A DNA stretch of 48,076 nucleotides from Nitratireductor indicus C115 (lineage in GTDB: Bacteria > Pseudomonadota > Alphaproteobacteria > Rhizobiales > Rhizobiaceae), in assembly GCF_000300515.1 (NCBI RefSeq), contig NZ_AMSI01000020.1:1-48076 (forward strand), written 5' to 3'. The notes beneath the pieces are model-generated. The model worked only from the letters and a program-made list of their open reading frames with translations, was not told the DNA's origin and did not search any database. Both the position numbers and the translations under genes were made by a program. The stretch's first letter is position 1; each line of letters begins with the position of its first letter. Below, in pieces: positions 24,517 through 33,789 of the stretch.

Positions 24517-25821
24517 TCATCGCTCGTGGCTCGTGATCTTTCGATTCGACAGGAACCAGTACTCAAAAGCGAACACAGCGATAGTGGCCACCGCGGCAGT
24601 CACGACGATGGCCATATCTGTGCGGATCTTCATAACCACAAAGACAGCCAATACGATTGTGTCCAGGGATATTGCCGAAAGCAGAATGCTTCCGCGCGCT
24701 CCGATGTCATGGCGCAGGTTTCGGAAAACACCCCAATGAATGACGATGTCCATCACCAGATAGAAGAACACACCGAGAGACGCGATCCTGCTCAGGTCGA
24801 AGAAGATCGTAAGGAGTGCCGCTACGACGACCGTGTAGACCAGCGTATGTTTCTGAATTCTCCCGGCCATACCGAAATGGCTGTGCGGGATCAGCTTCAT
24901 GTTCGTAAGCATTGCGAGCATGCGTGATACAGCGAACACGCTTGCGAGCAGCCCCGATGCCGTGGCAACGATGGCAAGCACGATTGTGAGATAAAAGCCC
25001 GCTTGGCCGAGCGCCGGTTTGGCTGCCTGAGCGAGTGAGTAGTCCTTTGCCTGAATGATTTCCGGGATCGTCAGGTTGGATCCGACCGCGAATGCCACCA
25101 GCAAATAGACGACGACGCATATCGATACCGAGATAACAATCGCCCGGCCGACATTGCGGTGCGGGTCGACGATCTCGGCGCCGCTATTGGTTATCGTCGT
25201 AAACCCCTTGAAGGCGAGAATTGATAACGCGACCGACGCAACAAACCCCGCTAGAGGATAGTCGACTTCCGATTTCGACGGTTCAAATTGCAGACCGCTG
25301 GCCCAGAGCGCAGCAATCCCGAACAGGGCGATACCCCCTATTTTCAGGAGGGCCATGATCAATGAAAAAAGGCCGATCGAGCGGTTCCCGGATATGTTGA
25401 CCAGAAACGCGAACACTATCAGTCCGACGCCCAAAACCGGCACGAGCAATTTTGTGTTTTCAGTCCCAAACAGCTGAAGCGTGTAAGTCCCGAATGTGCG
25501 GGCCACCAAGCTCTCGTTGATCACCATCGAAAAAGCCATCAGCAAAGACGCGCTGGCGGCTACAACGCCGGGACCGTAAGCCTTTTCAAGGATCATCGCG
25601 ATACCGCCGGCAGACGGATAAGCGTTCGACATCTTGATGTAACTGTATGCGCTGAAAAACGTTACGACCGCGCCGACGAGGAACGACAAAGGAAACCAGG
25701 TGCCCGCCAGTTCAGCGATCTGACCGGTCAACGCGAAGATACCGGCACCGATCATCACTCCGGTCCCCATCGAGACTGCGCCAGTCAGCGATATGCTGTT
25801 TTTCTGATAGTCCGTCGTCAC
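24517..25821 (-). CDS. APC-family amino acid/polyamine transporter
   Basis: A 434-residue membrane protein with about 12 hydrophobic segments. The first helix carries the unwound GAGIFAL signature (MGTGVMIGAGIFALTGQIAE) of amino acid-polyamine-organocation transporters, and SAGGIAMILEKAYGPG follows as expected. The substrate cannot be read from sequence. It lies in a minus-strand unit copZ, DUF302, APC, miniprotein with gaps of 74, 36 and 44 bp behind a CueR-type promoter, so it is likely copper-induced. Uptake of a copper-ligating amino acid, or antiport, would fit that context but is inference. Confidence 0.85.
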   Translation of the reverse strand: MTTDYQKNSISLTGAVSMGTGVMIGAGIFALTGQIAELAGTWFPLSFLVGAVVTFFSAYSYIKMSNAYPSAGGIAMILEKAYGPGVVAASASLLMAFSMVINESLVARTFGTYTLQLFGTENTKLLVPVLGVGLIVFAFLVNISGNRSIGLFSLIMALLKIGGIALFGIAALWASGLQFEPSKSEVDYPLAGFVASVALSILAFKGFTTITNSGAEIVDPHRNVGRAIVISVSICVVVYLLVAFAVGSNLTIPEIIQAKDYSLAQAAKPALGQAGFYLTIVLAIVATASGLLASVFAVSRMLAMLTNMKLIPHSHFGMAGRIQKHTLVYTVVVAALLTIFFDLSRIASLGVFFYLVMDIVIHWGVFRNLRHDIGARGSILLSAISLDTIVLAVFVVMKIRTDMAIVVTAAVATIAVFAFEYWFLSNRKITSHER

Positions 25822-25857
25822 GCCGCAATCCTTGCTTTCATCCTGATTGCGTCGAAA

Positions 25858-26244
25858 TCAGGCCAGATCGATCGCTTTCTTCAGCATGTCACGGACATCT
25901 GCTGCGACAGCGTGAAGGTCAGGGTTGTCGACCGCCGCCATCGAAGCAACGGGATCGATGGCACTTAGCTCCGTTCCACCCTCGATAGTGCGTAGGATCA
26001 CGTTGCATGGAAGCATCGCTCCGATACGGGGCTCCATGCCGATGGCCTTGTAAGCCATGTTCGGATTGCAGGCGCCGAGGATGCGATAACCGTCCATCTC
26101 GGCGCCAATCTTCTTCTTCATCGTTTCCTTGACGTCGATTTCGGTAAGAACGCCAAAACCCTGCTCCTTAAGCGCCTCGCGAGTACGGGTATCCGCCTCG
26201 TCGATTGGGACGTCAGGAAGAATACGGTTGTAGGTGTATTTCAT
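25858..26244 (-). CDS. DUF302-domain protein
   Basis: A 128-residue DUF302 protein: EALKEQGFGVLTEIDVKETM and YRILGACNPNMAYKAI, followed by MLPCNVILRTIEGGTELSAIDP, are the family's conserved blocks. There is no signal peptide. DUF302 proteins often sit in metal or sulfur loci, but the activity is unknown; the Cys in GACNP and LPCNV are conserved and could bind a ligand. It lies between copZ and the APC gene on the minus strand. Confidence 0.88.
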   Translation of the reverse strand: MKYTYNRILPDVPIDEADTRTREALKEQGFGVLTEIDVKETMKKKIGAEMDGYRILGACNPNMAYKAIGMEPRIGAMLPCNVILRTIEGGTELSAIDPVASMAAVDNPDLHAVAADVRDMLKKAIDLA

Positions 26245-26318
26245 CTCAATTGCTCATTTCGACCAAGATCGGGACCGGCGCGGGTGACATTCGCGCGCAG
26301 TCGGATTGGATGGAATTC

Positions 26319-26522
26319 TCAAGCGGTCTCAAGAAGGCTAGAGTCGTATCCGGCCTCCTTGATCGCGACGTTCATATCTGAAGCCGACGAGCCGCTGTTG
26401 ATTTCCACGGTCTTGCTCGCCAGGTCGCAGGCGATTTCGGCGTCAGGATCGACGCTTTTCACCGCTTTTTCGATCGTCGCGACGCAATGACCGCAGCTCA
26501 TTTCAGGGACGCTGAATTTCAT
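26319..26522 (-). CDS. copZ: CopZ-type copper chaperone (HMA domain)
   Basis: A 67-residue protein that is a single heavy-metal-associated domain: MKFSVPEMSCGHCVATIEKA with the Cu(I)-binding CGHC pair. It would carry Cu(I) to CopA. The ATG at 26522 gives the exact domain start; the open frame continues to 26585 but that part lies inside the CueR promoter. The gene is divergent from copA, and both have their own CueR-type promoter. Confidence 0.9.
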   Translation of the reverse strand: MKFSVPEMSCGHCVATIEKAVKSVDPDAEIACDLASKTVEINSGSSASDMNVAIKEAGYDSSLLETA

Positions 26523-26554
26523 TTTTCTAATCTCCAATGGTGTTGACTGCGCGG

Positions 26555-26585
26555 AAAATAGAGATTCCACCAACTGGAAGGTCAA
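26555..26585 (-). promoter_or_regulatory. CueR/HmrR-type promoter of the copZ operon
   Basis: On the minus strand: -35 TTGACC (26585-26580), a 19-bp spacer containing the dyad arms TTCCA and TGGAA, and -10 TATTTT (26560-26555). The 19-bp spacer is the hallmark of MerR-family activation. Confidence 0.85.
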
Positions 26586-26621
26586 GGAAATTTGGCTCGG
26601 AAATAATCTTGCGTCTCTCCC

Positions 26622-26652
26622 TTGACCTTCCAGTCACTGGAACGACTATCTC
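26622..26652 (+). promoter_or_regulatory. CueR/HmrR-type promoter of copA-cueR
   Basis: -35 TTGACC (26622-26627), a 19-bp spacer with the perfect dyad TTCCAGT-C-ACTGGAA, and -10 TATCTC (26647-26652). It lies 29 bp upstream of the copA start. Confidence 0.88.
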
Positions 26653-26680
26653 GCTCAAAAGTTTTGAATTGGAGGCGTCG

Positions 26681-29191
26681 ATGACCGGCAACCAGTCTGT
26701 TTTACTTTCCATCGAGGGCATGTCCTGCGCATCCTGCGTCGGGCGGGTCGACCGAGCGCTTTCCGGGCTTGAAGGAATTGGAGACGTTTCGGTCAATCTC
26801 GCGAACGAAACCGCGAGGATGACCGTCGACGGTCCAGAGCGGCTCGCGGAGGCCGCCGACACGCTGGACAAGCTCGGCTATCCGGCACGGCGGGCGAGCG
26901 TCACGCTGAACATCGCATCAATGTCATGTGCATCCTGTGTTGGACGCGTGGACAAGGCTATCGCCGCCGTACCGGGTGTTCTGGAAGTCAACGTGAACCT
27001 GGCCTCCGAAACTGCGACTGTGACTTACCTCGAAGGGGTGACCGGCCCCGCCGCCTTCATCGCGACGGCCACTGAAATCGGCTATCCCGCTGAAATCGCG
27101 GAAGCGTCCAGTTCGGGCGACCGCGTCGCACGCAAGGAAGAGGAAGCGCGCGAGATCAGACACCGCACGATCCTGGCGGCTGTCCTCGCCCTGCCCGTGT
27201 TCGTGATGGAGATGGGCAGTCACTTGGTTCCTGGAATGCATGAATTCATCGGGGGCACGATTGGCCACGAGGCCAGCTGGGTTATCCAGTTCCTGCTGAC
27301 CACCGCTGTGCTGCTCGGGCCAGGCAGGGTGTTCTACCAGAAAGGCATCCCCGCTCTCATCAAGGGGGTACCAGACATGAACAGCCTTGTCGCGGTCGGA
27401 ACCGGCGCGGCTTACATCTACTCTGTCATTGCGACTTTCCTGCCCTCGCTTCTGCCGGATGCGGTTCGCGCGGTCTATTTCGAGGCCGCCGCGGTGATTG
27501 TGGTGCTGATACTTCTGGGACGGTTCCTCGAGGCGCGGGCAAAGGGCCGCACCGGCGCGGCCATCCAGAAATTGCTCGGGCTTCAGGTCAGAACCGCGCG
27601 TGTCTTGCGCGACGGCGAACCGGTGGAAGTGGCGATAGAGGAAATCCGGCTCGGCGATGTTCTCCTCGTGCGTCCGGGCGAGCGGATTGCCGTGGACGGC
27701 GAACTCGTCGAGGGCGAGAGCCACGTTGACGAGAGCATGATCACCGGGGAGCCGGTGCCCGTCACCAAGGCAACTGGTGATCCGGTAACCGGCGGCACGG
27801 TCAACGGGGCCGGAAGCTTTCGGTTCCGTGCAACGCGCGTCGGCGCCGACACGACCCTTTCGCAGATAATTCGTATGGTAGAAGAAGCGCAGGGTGCGAA
27901 GTTGCCGATCCAAGGCCTCGTCGACCGGATCACGCTCTGGTTCGTGCCGGCGGTCATGGCGATCGCTGCATTGACGGTATTGATTTGGCTGATCTTCGGC
28001 CCCGAGCCGGCGCTGACCCTTGCGCTGGTGGCAGGCGTGTCTGTCCTCATCATCGCATGCCCCTGTGCGATGGGTCTTGCCACGCCGACGTCGATCATGG
28101 TCGGCACCGGACGCGCGGCCGAGATGGGTGTTCTGTTTCGCAAGGGCGATGCATTGCAAATCCTGAGTTCGGTCGACGTGGTCGCATTCGACAAGACCGG
28201 CACTCTCACCGAGGGGCGCCCCGAACTCGTCGACGTGATCGTGGCCGAAGGCTTCGACCGCACTGATGTGCTGGGCCGCGTGGCCATGGTCGAAGAGCAG
28301 TCGGAACACCCCATCGCCGAAGCAATCGTGCGCGGCGCGCGTCGTGAAGGAGCAGCGCGTCATGAGGTGTCGGAATTCAACTCCATGACGGGATACGGGG
28401 TTCGCGCCCGCGTCGGAACGACCGAGGTTCTGGTAGGCGCCGATCGGCTGATGCAGCGCGAGGGCCTGGACCTGGGCGCTCTGGCCGCGGAGGAAGCGCA
28501 ACTGGCCCGGCGCGGTCATACCGCCCTCTACGCCGCGATTGATGGAAAGGTGGCTGCGGTATTCGGCGTGGCGGATCCGGTGAAATCCGCAAGCGCTGCG
28601 GCCATTCAAGAGTTGCACAAGCTCGGATTGAAAGTGGCGATGATCACAGGAGACAAGCCAGAGACAGCCGAAACCATCGCAAGGGAGACCGGGATCGATC
28701 ATGTGATCGCCAGAGTTCTTCCCGACGGCAAGGTCGCTGCGCTCGACGAACTGCGCACGAAGGGCCAGAGGATCGCTTTTGTCGGCGATGGCATCAACGA
28801 TGCGCCGGCGCTGGCCCATGCCGATGTCGGCATCGCAATCGGAACCGGGACCGACGTCGCCATCGAATCCGCAGACGTCGTGCTGATGTCGGGCGACCTT
28901 CGCGGCGTGGTCAACGCGTTCGAGGTTTCCCGCCGGACGATGCGCAATATCCGCGAGAACCTTTTCTGGGCGTTCGGATACAACACCGCCCTGATCCCGG
29001 TTGCGGCCGGCGTACTATACCCCGCGTTCGGTGTGCTTCTGTCACCCATTTTGGCGGCAGGTGCCATGGGACTGTCTTCTGTCTTTGTGCTGACGAACGC
29101 GTTGCGGTTGCGACGGATCGCTCCGGCAATGGATGAAAGGGCTTCTGCCCACCCAACTCCCGCACAACTCGTGCCGGCGCCGGCCGAATGA
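26681..29191 (+). CDS. copA: CopA, Cu(I)-exporting P1B-type ATPase with two HMA domains
   Basis: An 836-residue P1B-1 ATPase. Two N-terminal HMA domains carry GMSCASC (Cys16, Cys19) and SMSCASC. Then come the actuator TGEPVPV, the membrane copper site [12 protein letters not shown], the phosphorylation site DKTGTLTEG, the HP locus [12 protein letters not shown], and [16 protein letters not shown]. It pumps Cu(I) from cytoplasm to periplasm. The ATG at 26681 has GGAGG five bases upstream; the longer frame from 26537 would read through the promoter. Driven by the CueR-type promoter at 26622 and followed 14 bp later by the regulator gene. Confidence 0.96.
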   Translation: MTGNQSVLLSIEGMSCASCVGRVDRALSGLEGIGDVSVNLANETARMTVDGPERLAEAADTLDKLGYPARRASVTLNIASMSCASCVGRVDKAIAAVPGVLEVNVNLASETATVTYLEGVTGPAAFIATATEIGYPAEIAEASSSGDRVARKEEEAREIRHRTILAAVLALPVFVMEMGSHLVPGMHEFIGGTIGHEASWVIQFLLTTAVLLGPGRVFYQKGIPALIKGVPDMNSLVAVGTGAAYIYSVIATFLPSLLPDAVRAVYFEAAAVIVVLILLGRFLEARAKGRTGAAIQKLLGLQVRTARVLRDGEPVEVAIEEIRLGDVLLVRPGERIAVDGELVEGESHVDESMITGEPVPVTKATGDPVTGGTVNGAGSFRFRATRVGADTTLSQIIRMVEEAQGAKLPIQGLVDRITLWFVPAVMAIAALTVLIWLIFGPEPALTLALVAGVSVLIIACPCAMGLATPTSIMVGTGRAAEMGVLFRKGDALQILSSVDVVAFDKTGTLTEGRPELVDVIVAEGFDRTDVLGRVAMVEEQSEHPIAEAIVRGARREGAARHEVSEFNSMTGYGVRARVGTTEVLVGADRLMQREGLDLGALAAEEAQLARRGHTALYAAIDGKVAAVFGVADPVKSASAAAIQELHKLGLKVAMITGDKPETAETIARETGIDHVIARVLPDGKVAALDELRTKGQRIAFVGDGINDAPALAHADVGIAIGTGTDVAIESADVVLMSGDLRGVVNAFEVSRRTMRNIRENLFWAFGYNTALIPVAAGVLYPAFGVLLSPILAAGAMGLSSVFVLTNALRLRRIAPAMDERASAHPTPAQLVPAPAE

Positions 29192-29205
29192 GAAGGAAAC
29201 TGACG

Positions 29206-29643
29206 ATGAATATTGGTGATGTCTCACGAATTTCAGGCCTGCCTGCGAAGACCATACGCTACTATGAGGACATCGGCCTCATCCGGCCGCTAAGGGGCGA
29301 AAACGGCTATCGCAGTTTCCAAGACAAGGATCTGCACAAGCTGGCGTTTCTCGGCCGCGCCCGTGCATTGGGCTTCACGATCGAAGATTGTCGGAACCTG
29401 TTAGCTCTCTATGAGGATGATGGACGGGAGAGCGCTGCCGTGAAGCATATCGCCGAAGACCATTTGGCGAGGATCGACGAAAAGATCGCGCAGCTCCGTT
29501 CCATGCGGGCCACTCTCGCTGAACTCGTCAATGCTTGTGCGGGTGACCATCGTCCGGACTGCCCGATACTTAATGATCTTGGCCATGGAGATCGACCTGC
29601 AAGCGACCAATTGAAAAAGCCAGCAGGTAATTGCAGCCACTAA
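29206..29643 (+). CDS. cueR: CueR/HmrR, copper-responsive MerR-family activator
   Basis: A 145-residue MerR regulator: MNIGDVSRISGLPAKTIRYY is the HTH, a dimer helix spans about 75-110, and CAGDHRPDC near residue 113 is the metal-binding loop with two Cys and C-terminal His/Cys (NCSH), the pattern of Cu(I)-sensing CueR/HmrR. AGAAGGAAA precedes the ATG; the frame opens at 29188 but that overlaps the copA stop. It should activate the four TTGACC-19-bp promoters found in the window. Confidence 0.93.
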   Translation: MNIGDVSRISGLPAKTIRYYEDIGLIRPLRGENGYRSFQDKDLHKLAFLGRARALGFTIEDCRNLLALYEDDGRESAAVKHIAEDHLARIDEKIAQLRSMRATLAELVNACAGDHRPDCPILNDLGHGDRPASDQLKKPAGNCSH

Positions 29644-29772
29644 ATCCACCTCCAATGGAGGCCGACATTTAAAAGCCTTCACCGGTCGGAAAACGGTAGG
29701 TCAGGGTCGCGTTGATAGAGATCAAGGATCGCTTCGTTTTTGCGAGTAAGCTGAAAAAAAGTAGGTTATGAA

Positions 29773-30138
29773 ATGACCGTCAAAGCCCAAAGAGAAGCCC
29801 GATTGAGAGCGCTGCCGCGTTCGCGGTCGGTATTGTGGGCGATGATAGCAATGTTCTACGTCCTCGCGCCGTTATTCCACCAATTTAGCGAGAACATTGA
29901 CACTGGTTTGCACGCGGTCATCAGCGTGAGCCATTCATATGATGGTTCCGATGGCAATCGCGTTGTACCTGCTCATTCCAAGGTATGCAGTACGGCCAGT
30001 CATTGCCTGTTACCGGCTGTTCTCCTGGCCGGATTTTCTGGCATTGACGCAAGTCGTCAGCATCAGCACTTTATTACGAAACAGCTTCCGGAATGGCTGT
30101 TCCCGTCGTTTCCATCTCCCCCTCCAAAGTCTGCCTGA
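29773..30138 (+). CDS. Uncharacterised small membrane/periplasmic protein in the copper island
   Basis: A 121-residue protein with one N-terminal hydrophobic segment (VLWAMIAMFYVLAPLF) behind a basic start (AQREARLRALPRSRS) and a second near residue 77 (HCLLPAVLLAGFSGI). CSTASHC supplies two Cys and a His. Spacing and composition resemble small DUF2946-like proteins of copper loci, but I cannot assign it. The start has only a weak ribosome-binding site. The 129 bp before it contain a CCTCCA/TGGAGG palindrome and no clear CueR box. Confidence 0.5.
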   Translation: MTVKAQREARLRALPRSRSVLWAMIAMFYVLAPLFHQFSENIDTGLHAVISVSHSYDGSDGNRVVPAHSKVCSTASHCLLPAVLLAGFSGIDASRQHQHFITKQLPEWLFPSFPSPPPKSA

Positions 30139-30363
30139 AACATAGGGTAACCCTGTCCGGCTGACGATGGCGCCAACCCGCGTGAGCGAATACTGAGCGC
30201 CACTGCGGCTCTTTCCGCAATAGCTCAAGAGTCTGACTTGCCTCGTCGGATCTGCGATAGCGCCCGCTGAAATGCGGGACGCAATTCGCATTCGTCGCCC
30301 CTGTCGGTTCGGACAAAGCCGAAAATGCAACAGCCCGTGCGGGCGATGCATAAGGAGCGGATA

Positions 30364-30702
30364 ATGGAAGCAATAGTTTATTTTCTCGTCTGGGCCGGAC
30401 TGATCCTGCTCATGATGCGGTTTGGCTGTGGCGCCCATGTAATGGGACATGGCCACAACTCTCGAACAAAGCAGTCGGAGGGAGGTAGTAATACTGATCT
30501 GCGCTGGATCGCGCCTGAAAGTGCCATTGATCCCGTGTGCGGGATCACAGTCCATACGAATGCGGCGAAGTCCGCAGTGCATGACGGGCACGTGTTCTAC
30601 TTCTGCTCGCGAGAATGCCGCGAACGCTTTGAGGCGGCACCTGATACATATCTAAATCAGGAAACTGCGACCTTGGAGACAGGGGAGGCTGTTCATGGCT
30701 GA
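30364..30702 (+). CDS. YHS-domain protein with an N-terminal membrane helix
   Basis: A 112-residue protein: a transmembrane helix (MEAIVYFLVWAGLILLMM), a short CGAHVMGHGH metal-ligand-rich linker, then a YHS domain from about residue 55 (DPVCGITVHTNAAKSAV, VFYFCSRECRERFEA). YHS domains bind metals and appear next to copper ATPases. AAGGAGC lies upstream of the ATG at 30364. The stop overlaps the next gene by 8 bp. The 225-bp gap before it shows no gene. Confidence 0.82.
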   Translation: MEAIVYFLVWAGLILLMMRFGCGAHVMGHGHNSRTKQSEGGSNTDLRWIAPESAIDPVCGITVHTNAAKSAVHDGHVFYFCSRECRERFEAAPDTYLNQETATLETGEAVHG

Positions 30703-31018
30703 CTCACGCAACTCCAGTCCGGGCTACGCGATCAGGGTCGCTCCGCAGGTGTCGAACACACCGCGTATTCCGGTCATCGCATTCGGCATGAGCCTTGGCT
30801 TGTTTCTGGCGATCACGTTCGTCCTGTGCGTCGGCTTTGATCTCATCTTTCCGGGAATGGCGATGTACCAGACATGGCTGAAACTTCTTCCCGGATTCAC
30901 CTGGTTGAGTATCCCGAGCTTCCTGCTCGGTCTGGTCGAGGCATTTGCCTACGGCTGGTATGTCGCGCTGATTTTCGGCCCTCTCTTCAACTACTTCGCG
31001 GCACGCAGGTTCTGTTGA
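30695..31018 (+). CDS. DUF5676-like membrane protein
   Basis: A 107-residue protein with two predicted membrane helices (about 30-53, AFGMSLGLFLAITFVLCVGFDLI, and 75-100). The repeated aromatic/Gly pattern with PSFLLGLVEAFAYGWYVALIFGP is typical of DUF5676. These proteins accompany YHS and copper genes. No enzymatic motif is seen. It overlaps the YHS gene by 8 bases and is therefore co-translated. Confidence 0.72.
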   Translation: MADSRNSSPGYAIRVAPQVSNTPRIPVIAFGMSLGLFLAITFVLCVGFDLIFPGMAMYQTWLKLLPGFTWLSIPSFLLGLVEAFAYGWYVALIFGPLFNYFAARRFC

Positions 31019-31044
31019 ACACGGCCATATTAATGGAGACCAAA

Positions 31045-32106
31045 ATGAAAACAGAAATGAAATTCGCGTTAGCGACAGCAACTCTGACTTTGCTCGGAAC
31101 CGTGCCGACATTCGCGACCACCGTCTACATTCCAGAGGGGAGCGCTGGAGAAATCCTTGTTGTGGATGCCGACACCGGTTCGGTCGAGGCGCGCTGGCCA
31201 GGTTTTGAGGCTGTCCACGGTCTGGCCGGAGTACCAGGCGCACGTTACATCGTTGCGGGCAGTTATTCCGAGGTGGCGAAAGAAGAAGCAGAGGCGCCGG
31301 CGAAACCGGATGGCGTATCGCAAGACGAACACGAAGCGCATCACGCCTCTAGGGCGGCGAGTGTCATGCCCAAAGATGCCGGAGTAAGCATTCTAACGAT
31401 AGTCGAAGCGGAGACCGGCGCGGTAGTGCGCCGGATTGAGGTTCCCGGCGCCGTCCATCACGTGGCTATGTCTCCGGACGGCCGCTACGCCGCAGTTACA
31501 CATCCGACCACAGACGGGATCAGTATCATCGATCTCGACACCTTGGCATTCAAAGCGTTCGTGCCGACTGGAACGAGCCCAAACTATGCCGTGTTTGCGC
31601 GCGATGGTAGATCGGTATTCGTTACGAACGCCGACAGCGGAACCATTAGTGAGGTTGACGTCGACAAGACGTTCGTCAAGCGCAATATCCTTTCCGGCGA
31701 GGCGCCGGAGCATGTTGTCATTTCGCACGATGGCAAGCGGCTCTATGTCGCCGATGCCTATGCCGGCAAGGTCCACGAGGTCATCATCGCGGACGGGAAC
31801 ATTTCCCGGTCTCTGGATGTCGGTGGCGAAATCCATGGGCTGGATCTGTCGGACGATGATGGGACGCTATTCGTTAGCGGCAAGGGCGATGACAAGATTG
31901 CCGCTATTGACCTGAGCAGCGGCAAAGCAAAATTCGCAGCCTTAGCTCCCGCCCCCTATCACCTGACGACAATAGCCGGGACGAACAGCCTCTTCGTCTC
32001 AAGTCGCGAAGAGCCCAAGGTCTGGATCGTCGACCAGGAAAACCTCGCAGTAACGGGCGAGATCGCTGTTTCAGGTGAAGGTCACGAAATGGTGGTGCTC
32101 CCCTAA
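31045..32106 (+). CDS. Secreted YncE-like beta-propeller protein
   Basis: A 353-residue protein with a signal peptide (MKTEMKFALATATLTLLGTV, cleavage near TFA-TTVYIPEG) and repeats of the YVTN/PQQ-like propeller type: HHVAMSPDGRYAAVTH, NYAVFARDGRSVFVTN, EHVVISHDGKRLYVAD, HGLDLSDDDGTLFVSG. An insert with HEAHHAS could bind metal. The ATG at 31045 has GGAG seven bases upstream; ATG 31033 in frame is possible. Likely a periplasmic binding protein; the ligand is unknown. Confidence 0.8.
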   Translation: MKTEMKFALATATLTLLGTVPTFATTVYIPEGSAGEILVVDADTGSVEARWPGFEAVHGLAGVPGARYIVAGSYSEVAKEEAEAPAKPDGVSQDEHEAHHASRAASVMPKDAGVSILTIVEAETGAVVRRIEVPGAVHHVAMSPDGRYAAVTHPTTDGISIIDLDTLAFKAFVPTGTSPNYAVFARDGRSVFVTNADSGTISEVDVDKTFVKRNILSGEAPEHVVISHDGKRLYVADAYAGKVHEVIIADGNISRSLDVGGEIHGLDLSDDDGTLFVSGKGDDKIAAIDLSSGKAKFAALAPAPYHLTTIAGTNSLFVSSREEPKVWIVDQENLAVTGEIAVSGEGHEMVVLP

Positions 32107-32138
32107 GAGCAGCCGGAAAAAGACGAAAGGAGACTGTC

Positions 32139-32618
32139 ATGTACAGATATGCAACTTCAAACGCCATGACTTCAGCCCTTCTCGGTGGAGCGATCATGTT
32201 CGGCCTGGTGACCGCTTCGTTGGGCCAGGAAAGCGGCATGATGGACGACGGCATGATGAGCCCGGGTTTGATGATTCCTCAAATGAATCCGATACGAGGC
32301 AAGCAGCTGTTCGCGAGCAAGGGATGCGTTGTGTGCCATTCGATAAACGGTGTCGGCGGCGAGGACGCTCCGGCCCTTGATGCGTCGACGATGCCCCTAC
32401 CGATGAATCCGTTCGAATTTGCTGCGCGCATGTGGCGGGGTGCAGAGGCGATGGTCGCAATGCAGCGTGATGAACTCGGTGCGCCGATCGAGCTCGATGG
32501 TAGCGAACTGGCCGACATCATTGCGTTTGTCCACGATGCCGACGTTCAGGCCGAATTCTCCGAAGAGGACATTCCCGAGCGTATCGAGGAACTGATGCAC
32601 GAATCCGATGAAGAGTAG
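32139..32618 (+). CDS. Periplasmic c-type cytochrome
   Basis: A 159-residue protein with a signal peptide (ATSNAMTSALLGGAIMFGLV, cleavage near SLGQ) followed by a Met-rich stretch (MMDDGMMSPGLMIPQM) and one heme-binding CVVCH (Cys63, Cys66, His67). The axial Met could be in MPLPMNPF. The Met-rich segment could hold copper. It is the first of a run with the Rieske protein and another cytochrome and may pass electrons from them. Confidence 0.87.
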   Translation: MYRYATSNAMTSALLGGAIMFGLVTASLGQESGMMDDGMMSPGLMIPQMNPIRGKQLFASKGCVVCHSINGVGGEDAPALDASTMPLPMNPFEFAARMWRGAEAMVAMQRDELGAPIELDGSELADIIAFVHDADVQAEFSEEDIPERIEELMHESDEE

Positions 32619-32732
32619 ACGCCATCGCGGCGGTGGCGGTGCGTAGTCCGCCAAGCAGACCTTGAAACAGGAGCGAGAGGGAACGCCGGACAATCCGGCG
32701 TGAACTCCGTCCAAAGCGCAAGGAGCAATAAT

Positions 32733-33275
32733 ATGTCCGCAATAGTCTCAGATGCCGACAACTCGGTCACCAAACGCGATTTCATTTACGTTGCAACAGG
32801 GGCGATGGTGGTCGTGGGAGTAGGGGCGTTCGCCTGGCCGTTTATCGACAGCATGAATCCTTCGGCAAGTATACGAAGCCTCGCAACGGTCGAAATCCCG
32901 TTGGGCGGCATTGAGGTCGGCCAGCGAGTGACGGTCATGTGGCGTGGCCGTCCTGTGTTTGTCGACAGACGGACGGAAGCTCAAATCGATGCGGCAGTCG
33001 CTGACGACGATGCTGATCTTATCGATCCTCAAAGCGATGCAGATCGTGTGCAGAATCCCGAGTGGCTGATCGTGGTCGGGGTGTGCACGCATCTCGGCTG
33101 CATCCCACTCGGGCAGAAGGATTCCGATCCAAGGGGCAATTGGGGTGGCTGGTACTGCCCGTGCCACGGTTCGCAATACGACACGTCCGGGCGTGTAAGG
33201 CGGGGCCCTGCACCCAAGAACCTCGTCGTTCCGCCCTACGAGCTTATGGACGGCGAAAAGGTAATAATCGGCTGA
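32733..33275 (+). CDS. Stand-alone Rieske iron-sulfur protein (PetA-like)
   Basis: A 180-residue protein. The N-terminus (SVTKRDFIYVATGAMVVVGV) is a Tat-like signal-anchor of bc1 Rieske subunits. The [2Fe-2S] ligands are complete: CTHLGC (Cys118, His120) and CPCHGS (Cys142, His145), with Cys123-Cys144 as the usual disulfide. AAGGAG precedes the ATG at 32733. No cytochrome b or c1 gene is nearby, so it either joins the chromosomal bc1 complex or serves a separate chain with the flanking cytochromes c. Confidence 0.92.
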   Translation: MSAIVSDADNSVTKRDFIYVATGAMVVVGVGAFAWPFIDSMNPSASIRSLATVEIPLGGIEVGQRVTVMWRGRPVFVDRRTEAQIDAAVADDDADLIDPQSDADRVQNPEWLIVVGVCTHLGCIPLGQKDSDPRGNWGGWYCPCHGSQYDTSGRVRRGPAPKNLVVPPYELMDGEKVIIG

Positions 33276-33325
33276 TCTGAGACGTAGGGGTGGCGCCGAT
33301 GTTGTTAGGTTTTCCAGAAAGATAG

Positions 33326-33769
33326 ATGGAGAAGATGGTGAATATTCGAGGAAGTCTTCCAAAGGTTTTTGTGCTGGGATTTTTTGCGCTAGGAGCTGCG
33401 GTCCTGCTTTCAAAAGCGTTCCAGCCAGAACCGGAAGCGATGGTCGTGGCGGTGTCAATGCCGGAACTGTCGGGTGAAGCAAGCGTCGGTCAGATACTCT
33501 TCAATAACAACTGTGCCAGTTGCCATGGCGATCGTGCATCCGGAACGGACAAAGGGCCTCCGCTGATCCACGACATTTACAATCCGGGACATCACTCGGA
33601 TGATGCGTTCTATCTGGCAGCCATGAACGGTGTGGTCCAGCACCACTGGCCATACGGCAACATGCCGAAGCAGGAGCAGGTCACGCGGGACGAGGTGGCG
33701 AAGATTGTCCAATATGTTCGCGAGTTGCAGGTCGCCAACGGCATAACGTTCAAACCGCACAACATGTGA
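33326..33769 (+). CDS. Membrane-anchored c-type cytochrome
   Basis: A 147-residue protein with one N-terminal hydrophobic segment ([19 protein letters not shown]) and a heme motif CASCH (Cys63, Cys66, His67). [15 protein letters not shown] probably supplies the axial Met. It has the class I cytochrome c fold length. It follows the Rieske gene and ends just before the second ATPase gene. A start at the second ATG (33335) is possible. Confidence 0.87.
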   Translation: MEKMVNIRGSLPKVFVLGFFALGAAVLLSKAFQPEPEAMVVAVSMPELSGEASVGQILFNNNCASCHGDRASGTDKGPPLIHDIYNPGHHSDDAFYLAAMNGVVQHHWPYGNMPKQEQVTRDEVAKIVQYVRELQVANGITFKPHNM

Positions 33770-33789
33770 CACGACAAGGAGCGATTGCG

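Noticed and set aside
26924-28819. A 631-residue open frame on the minus strand inside copA
   Set aside because: It is a long shadow frame antisense to the P1B ATPase; composition is not protein-like and all ATPase motifs are on the plus strand.
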